From assembly GCA_004556205.1 (NCBI GenBank), contig SFIL01000054.1:1-9622 (forward strand): a stretch of DNA of 9,622 bases, read 5' to 3'. The first letter of the stretch is position 1, and every line of letters starts with the position of its first letter. Made by a program: the position numbers and the translations under genes. The notes under the pieces are model-generated. The model was not told the origin of the DNA and searched no databases. It saw only the letters and a program-made list of their open reading frames with translations. Positions 6,390-9,622 of the stretch are shown piece after piece. Origin of the DNA: Clostridiales bacterium. Lineage in GTDB: Bacteria > Bacillota > Clostridia > Oscillospirales > Oscillospiraceae.

Positions 6390-6405
6390 CACACAATCCT
6401 GTGTG
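6390..6405 (+). other. Second small hairpin of the rpsH leader
   Basis: CACACA (6390-6395) and TGTGTG (6400-6405) form a perfect six-pair stem with an ATCC loop. It lies between the G+C-rich hairpin and the S8-site-like hairpin. Confidence 0.55.
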
Positions 6406-6420
6406 ATTCCAATGTAAAAC

Positions 6421-6486
6421 AGGCATCGGAAGTCAGGGGAAAATGGAGCCGCACGCGGCTTACATTCCTCTGATACTCCGAGGTCT
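6421..6486 (+). promoter_or_regulatory. Putative S8-binding mRNA element mimicking 16S rRNA helix 21
   Basis: Proposed fold: outer stem 6421-6429 with 6478-6486 (one A-G mismatch, one G-U); A6430 unpaired; A6431-U6477 and G6432-C6476; U6474 and A6475 unpaired; U6433-A6473, C6434-G6472, A6435-U6471, G6436-C6470, G6437-U6469, G6438-C6468, G6439-C6467; then AATG/CATT (6442-6445 with 6463-6466) and AGCCG/CGGCT (6447-6451 with 6456-6460) closed by a CACG loop. The core AAGUCAG / CUGAUACU is the same as the E. coli 16S rRNA S8 site, where A595-A596-G597-U598 faces A640-U641-A642-C643-U644 with a base triple at A595, U641 in a triple and A642 bulged. S8 is encoded immediately downstream, and S8 autorepression through such a mimic is established in E. 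coli. Binding and direction of regulation here are inferred. Confidence 0.8.
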
Positions 6487-6488
6487 TA

Positions 6489-6503
6489 ACGGGTACAGCC
6501 CGT
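6489..6503 (+). other. Small hairpin between the S8-like element and the rpsH ribosome-binding site
   Basis: ACGGG (6489-6493) pairs with CCCGT (6499-6503) around a TACAG loop. It starts two bases after the S8-like hairpin and ends seven bases before AAAGGAGGT, so it could stack on the element and set its distance to the ribosome-binding site. Confidence 0.55.
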
Positions 6504-6526
6504 AACTTCTAAAGGAGGTCAATCAC

Positions 6527-6925
6527 ATGCAAATCACCGATCCCGTAGCAGATATGCTGACCAGAATTCGGAACGCTAACTCTGCAAAGCACGACACCGT
6601 GGATGTCCCCGCTTCCAATCTGAAGAAGGACATCGCAAAGATCCTGCTCGACGAGGGCTACATCAAGTCCTACACCGTCGAAGAGGACGGCAAGCAGGGC
6701 ATGATCCACATCACCCTGAAGTATCTCGGCAATAAGGAGAAGGTCATCACCGGTCTTCGCCGCGTCTCCAAGCCCGGTCTGCGTGTTTATGCCGGTGCCG
6801 AAGAGCTTCCGAAGGTCCTCCGCGGCCTCGGTATTGCCATCATTTCCACATCCAAGGGCGTTATGACCGACAAGGCTGCCCGCGCGGCGCATGTCGGCGG
6901 CGAAGTCCTTGCGTTCGTCTGGTAA
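6527..6925 (+). CDS. rpsH: 30S ribosomal protein S8 (uS8)
   Basis: S8 is a primary 16S rRNA binder (helix 21 region) required for folding the central domain of the small subunit, and in E. coli it is the translational repressor of the spc operon. The 132-residue product starts MQITDPVADMLTRIRNA, the family signature, and its C-terminal RNA-binding domain has ISTSKGVMTDKAAR (106-119) and GGEVLAFVW at the end. The conserved Ser-Thr-Ser region that contacts rRNA is intact, so the protein should be able to recognise the helix-21-like element directly upstream. It has a strong ribosome-binding site, AAAGGAGGT. rplF follows after 12 bases. Confidence 0.99.
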   Translation: MQITDPVADMLTRIRNANSAKHDTVDVPASNLKKDIAKILLDEGYIKSYTVEEDGKQGMIHITLKYLGNKEKVITGLRRVSKPGLRVYAGAEELPKVLRGLGIAIISTSKGVMTDKAARAAHVGGEVLAFVW

Positions 6926-6937
6926 GGAGGTAACATT

Positions 6938-7483
6938 ATGTCCAGAATCGGCAAAATGCCTATCACTGTACCGGCGGGTGTTGAAGTGACTGTCGCAGAC
7001 GGTAATGTCGTTACCGTCAAGGGTCCCAAGGGTACACTGACGAGCACATTCCATCATGAAATGATCATCAAGCAGGAGGGCGCAGTTCTGACTGTTTCCC
7101 GCCCGAACGATGCGCACGAGAACAAGAGCCTGCACGGTCTGACCCGCACGCTGCTGCACAACATGGTTGTCGGCGTTGAGAAGGGCTTCAGCAAGGAGCT
7201 TGAGGTCAACGGCGTTGGCTATCGTGCCCAGAAGCAGGGCAATCAGCTCATCCTGAACGTCGGCTATTCTCATCCCGTCACGATGGACGAGATCGACGGC
7301 ATCACCATCGACGTTCCCGCTCCCAACAAGATCGTTATCAGCGGCATCGACAAGCAGAAGGTCGGTCAGTTCGCTGCCAACGTTCGCGGTAAGAGACCCC
7401 CCGAGCCTTACAAGGGCAAGGGCATCAAGTATACTACCGAAGTCCTTCGCCATAAAGAGGGCAAGGCCGGCGGCAAGAAATAA
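6938..7483 (+). CDS. rplF: 50S ribosomal protein L6 (uL6)
   Basis: L6 lies near the sarcin-ricin loop and the GTPase-associated region. The 181-residue product starts MSRIGKMPITVPAGVEV and consists of two similar alpha/beta halves (about 1-82 and 83-171). The C-terminal signature RGKRPPEPYKGKGIKY is at 150-165, followed by a lysine- and glycine-rich tail. The ribosome-binding site TAAGGAGGT overlaps the rpsH stop. The stop TAA is followed by an in-frame TAG. Confidence 0.99.
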   Translation: MSRIGKMPITVPAGVEVTVADGNVVTVKGPKGTLTSTFHHEMIIKQEGAVLTVSRPNDAHENKSLHGLTRTLLHNMVVGVEKGFSKELEVNGVGYRAQKQGNQLILNVGYSHPVTMDEIDGITIDVPAPNKIVISGIDKQKVGQFAANVRGKRPPEPYKGKGIKYTTEVLRHKEGKAGGKK

Positions 7484-7499
7484 TAGGAGGTGTGCGTAA

Positions 7500-7859
7500 A
7501 TGATTAAGAAGACCGATAAGAAGGCAATGCGCCTGAAGCGCCACGTTCGCGTTCGCGGTAAGATCTCCGGCACACCGTGCAGACCCCGCCTGAATGTGTT
7601 CAGAAGCAACGCAAACATCTATGCGCAGATCATTGATGATGTTAACGGAGTCACTCTGGTTTCCGCTTCTACCGTGGAAAAGGAGTTCGAGGGCGCGACC
7701 GGCAACTGCGAGGCTGCCAAGAAGGTCGGCGCGATGGTCGCAGCGCGTGCGAAGGCCAAGGGTATCGAAGAAGTCGTATTCGACCGTGGCGGTTATGTCT
7801 ATCACGGCCGTGTAGCTGCTCTGGCTGAAGGCGCCCGCGAAGGCGGACTCAAATTCTAA
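7500..7859 (+). CDS. rplR: 50S ribosomal protein L18 (uL18)
   Basis: L18 binds 5S rRNA together with L5 and attaches it to the large subunit. The 119-residue product has a basic N-terminal region (1-30), then RPRLNVFRSNANIYAQIID (28-46), the family signature, and ends GLKF, near the usual terminus. KGIEEVVFDRGGYVYHGRV towards the C-terminus is also conserved. The ATG follows AGGAGGTG at normal spacing, and rpsE begins 17 bases after the stop. Confidence 0.98.
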   Translation: MIKKTDKKAMRLKRHVRVRGKISGTPCRPRLNVFRSNANIYAQIIDDVNGVTLVSASTVEKEFEGATGNCEAAKKVGAMVAARAKAKGIEEVVFDRGGYVYHGRVAALAEGAREGGLKF

Positions 7860-7876
7860 GAGGAGGAACTGGAAAA

Positions 7877-8389
7877 ATGGCTTATAACAGAGCTCCTGAA
7901 AAGGACAACGCTCCCGAAATGATCGAACGCGTCGTTTATCTTAACCGTGTCAGCAAGACCGTTAAGGGCGGCCGCGTCATGAAGTTCTCCGCGCTGGTTG
8001 TTGTCGGCGACGGCAACGGTACCGTGGGCTACGGTCTCGGCAAGGCGGCGGAGGTTTCCGAAGCCATCCTCAAGGGCATCGCAAATGCGAAGAAGAACCT
8101 GCACAAGGTCACCCTCTCCGGCACAACGATCCCCCACGAGGTCATCGGCATCTACGGTGCCGGCACTGTTCTCATGAAGCCCGCTTCCGTCGGTACCGGC
8201 GTTATCGCCGGCGGCGCAGTCCGTGCTGTCATGGAAGCTGTCGGTATCTCCAATATTCGTACCAAGTGCCTGCGCTCGAATAACCCGCAGAACGTCGTTA
8301 AGGCGACAATGCAGGGTCTGCTGAGCCTGCGTGGACCGGAAGAGGTTGCGCGCATCCGCGGTAAGAGCGTGGAAGAAATCATCGGTTAA
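7877..8389 (+). CDS. rpsE: 30S ribosomal protein S5 (uS5)
   Basis: S5 is involved in decoding fidelity and mRNA helicase activity at the entry site; changes in its N-terminal loop cause spectinomycin resistance in other bacteria. The 170-residue product has the N-terminal double-stranded RNA-binding-like domain with RVSKTVKGGRVMKFSALVVV (24-43) and GDGNGTVGYGLGKAAEV (44-60). The C-terminal domain has TIPHEVIG, GAGTVLMKPA and GTGVIAGGAVRAV (106-118). The spectinomycin loop around VKGGR looks wild-type. Ribosome-binding site AGAGGAGGAA. Confidence 0.99.
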   Translation: MAYNRAPEKDNAPEMIERVVYLNRVSKTVKGGRVMKFSALVVVGDGNGTVGYGLGKAAEVSEAILKGIANAKKNLHKVTLSGTTIPHEVIGIYGAGTVLMKPASVGTGVIAGGAVRAVMEAVGISNIRTKCLRSNNPQNVVKATMQGLLSLRGPEEVARIRGKSVEEIIG

Positions 8390-8403
8390 GGAGGATACGA
8401 ACA

Positions 8404-8586
8404 ATGGCACAGTTAAAGATCAAGCTCGTCAAGAGCATCAGCGGTCGTATCCAGAAGCACATTGCCACGGCGGAATCCCTCGGCCTTCGTAAGATCGGTC
8501 AGGAAACCATTCAGCCCGACAATGAACAGACCCGCGGCAAGATTGCCAAGATTGGCTATCTGCTCGAGGTCACCGAAGTAGAATAA
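8404..8586 (+). CDS. rpmD: 50S ribosomal protein L30 (uL30)
   Basis: L30 is a small ferredoxin-like-fold protein of the large subunit, present in many but not all bacteria. The 60-residue product starts MAQLKIKLVKSISGRIQKH and has the family's SLGLRKIGQ motif around 25-33. It then carries PDNEQTRGKIAKIGYLLEV, which matches the C-terminal half. AAGGAGG upstream; rplO follows after 13 bases. Length is normal. Confidence 0.97.
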   Translation: MAQLKIKLVKSISGRIQKHIATAESLGLRKIGQETIQPDNEQTRGKIAKIGYLLEVTEVE

Positions 8587-8599
8587 GGAGGAGACAAGA

Positions 8600-9040
8600 A
8601 TGGAATTACATGAACTTGCTCCCGTCCTGGGTTCTACCCAGGTTGCAAAGCGCAAGGGCCGCGGCTGCGGCACCGGCAACGGCAAGACCGCAGGCCGCGG
8701 TCACAAGGGTCAGAAAGCCCGCTCCGGCGGCAAGGTCCGCGTCGGTTTCGAAGGCGGTCAGATGCCTCTGGCACGCCGCATCCCGAAGCGCGGCTTCAAC
8801 AACATCTTCGCGAAGCCCCTCACGGCTGTCAATGTCGGCGCGCTGAACGCGTTCGAGGACGGCGCTGTGGTCGATGCGGCTGCGCTCGAAGAAAAGGGCA
8901 TTATCCGCGACTGCAAGTATGGTCTGAAGGTTCTGTCCAACGGCACACTGACGAAGAAGCTGACTGTGAAGGCAGCGGCGTTCTCTGGTTCTGCCAAAGC
9001 AAAGATCGAGGAGGCAGGCGGAAAGGCTGAGGTGGTGTAA
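8600..9040 (+). CDS. rplO: 50S ribosomal protein L15 (uL15)
   Basis: L15 is a late-binding large-subunit protein contacting several 23S domains. The 146-residue product begins MELHELAPVLGSTQVAKRKG and has the Gly/Arg/Lys-rich N-terminal extension GKTAGRGHKGQKARSGG (28-44), then EGGQMPLARRIPKRGF (51-66), the family signature. The C-terminal half is the globular domain, ending KAEVV. A strong AAGGAGGAG precedes it. The stop codon abuts the secY GTG with no gap, so secY is likely coupled to rplO. Confidence 0.98.
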   Translation: MELHELAPVLGSTQVAKRKGRGCGTGNGKTAGRGHKGQKARSGGKVRVGFEGGQMPLARRIPKRGFNNIFAKPLTAVNVGALNAFEDGAVVDAAALEEKGIIRDCKYGLKVLSNGTLTKKLTVKAAAFSGSAKAKIEEAGGKAEVV

Positions 9041-9622
9041 GTGCTTACTACACTCCGTAATGCTTGGAAGATTCCCGAGCTGCGCAGAAAAATTCTGTTC
9101 ACGCTCCTGATCATCCTCCTTTACCGCATCGGCAATGTTATCCCCGTTCCGTTCGTCAACGTCGAGAGCATGTCTCAGATGTTTGACGCAGAGCTGAGCG
9201 GCACGATCCTCGGTCTGTTCAACATGATGTCCGGCAATGCGTTCTCGATGGCGACCATTTTTGCGCTGTCGATCCAGCCGTATATCAACGCATCCATTAT
9301 CATTCAGCTCCTTACCATCGCCATTCCCGCACTCGAGCGTCTGAGCAAGGAAGGCGGCGAAGAGGGCAAAAAGAAGATCACCAAGATCACCCGCATCACC
9401 ACCGTTGCGTTGGGTCTGCTGATGGGCTTTGCCTACTATGTCATGCTTACCAATTACAACGGCGCATACAACAACCTGCTCCTCACTGAGACGGGCGTCC
9501 TGCCCGCGATCGTGATCATCCTCACCTTCACTGCCGGCTCCACGCTGGTCATGTGGTTGGGCGAGCAGATCACCGAGCACGGCATCGGCAACGGCATCTC
9601 CATGATCCTGTTTGCCAACATC
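9041..9622 (+). CDS. secY: Preprotein translocase subunit SecY, 5' part (cut by window end)
   Basis: SecY is the membrane channel of the Sec translocon. The frame from GTG at 9041 stays open for 194 codons to the end of the window and has no upstream ATG; GAGGTGG at 9029-9035, five bases before it, supports GTG. The N-terminus (LTTLRNAWKIPELRRKILFT) is typical. Membrane segments can be seen at about 17-36, 71-97, 121-137 and 154-173. The second carries ALSIQPYINASIIIQLL, followed by the cytoplasmic loop ERLSKEGGEEGKKKITKITR. The motif GIGNGISMILFANI (181-194) is diagnostic. Family members have about 420-450 residues, so more than half is missing. Adjacency to rplO is the classical spc arrangement. 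Confidence 0.98.
   Translation, partial: MLTTLRNAWKIPELRRKILFTLLIILLYRIGNVIPVPFVNVESMSQMFDAELSGTILGLFNMMSGNAFSMATIFALSIQPYINASIIIQLLTIAIPALERLSKEGGEEGKKKITKITRITTVALGLLMGFAYYVMLTNYNGAYNNLLLTETGVLPAIVIILTFTAGSTLVMWLGEQITEHGIGNGISMILFANI

Larger units (their letters stand above)
6360..6526 (+). promoter_or_regulatory. Structured intergenic leader between rpsZ and rpsH
   Basis: This is the only sizeable non-coding stretch between genes in the window (167 bases; all other gaps are 30 or fewer). It holds four successive predicted hairpins at 6369-6385, 6390-6405, 6421-6486 and 6489-6503, then the ribosome-binding site AAAGGAGGT at 6511-6519, seven bases before the S8 ATG. No open frame of note is present. 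I see no credible sigma-A promoter and no hairpin followed by a T run, so control at the level of translation or RNA stability is more likely than transcription initiation or intrinsic termination. Confidence 0.75.

Noticed and set aside
6369..6390. Intrinsic terminator after rpsZ
   Set aside because: The stem is G+C-rich, but the following bases are AAAAC rather than a T run, and the operon clearly continues in the same direction.
6361..6420. Possible promoter for the rpsH part (TTGAAT at 6361, TGTAAA at 6414)
   Set aside because: The two elements are about 48 bases apart, and neither has a partner at 16-18 bases. No extended -10 is seen.
6509..9580. Other long minus-strand frames opposite rpsH-rplF, rpsE and rplO-secY
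   Set aside because: Same explanation: antisense to certain genes, no family resemblance and no ribosome-binding site consistent with an independent gene.

Overview
The window is an uninterrupted stretch of the bacterial S10-spc ribosomal protein supercluster, read entirely on the + strand. It starts just upstream of rplC and ends inside secY. The order is rplC-rplD-rplW-rplB-rpsS-rplV-rpsC-rplP-rpmC-rpsQ (S10-operon part), then rplN-rplX-rplE-rpsN(type Z)-rpsH-rplF-rplR-rpsE-rpmD-rplO-secY (spc part). The host looks like a Firmicute of class Clostridia, possibly an Oscillospirales-type gut organism. Reasons: strong AGGAGG ribosome-binding sites before nearly every gene, a short zinc-ribbon S14 of the Firmicutes type, L16 and L2 lengths typical of Firmicutes, and fairly G+C-rich coding sequence (C/G-ending codons dominate). 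The family-level assignment is a lean, not a demonstration.

Layout: 1-58 is untranslated sequence before rplC (rpsJ is not visible). From 59 to 6359, fourteen genes are packed with gaps of 0-30 bases. Three junctions overlap (rplD/rplW as ATGA, rpsC/rplP and rplP/rpmC as TAATG), which suggests translational coupling. The one real gap is 6360-6526 (167 bases), between rpsN and rpsH. From 6527 to 9040, S8, L6, L18, S5, L30 and L15 follow tightly. A GTG-initiated, 3'-truncated secY begins directly after the rplO stop codon at 9041 and runs off the window end.

The main discovery is in the 167-base gap. Bases 6421-6486 fold into a long irregular hairpin whose core (AAGUCAG on the 5' side, CUGAUACU on the 3' side) matches, base for base, the S8-binding core of E. 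coli 16S rRNA helix 21, including the unpaired A/U/A nucleotides of the S8 recognition site. It sits directly upstream of rpsH, the gene for S8. This is most simply read as an autoregulatory mRNA mimic of the rRNA site. In E. coli the S8 operator of the spc operon is instead at the start of rplE. Three smaller hairpins flank the element, and a competing 7-bp pairing is possible.

Smaller peculiarities are a tandem 8-residue duplication at the L3 C-terminus, an Arg/Asp-rich C-terminal tail on S3, an L5 that appears to lack about nine N-terminal residues present in other bacteria, and a 59-residue S14 two residues shorter than usual. Nothing mobile, no tRNA/rRNA gene and no CRISPR array was seen.
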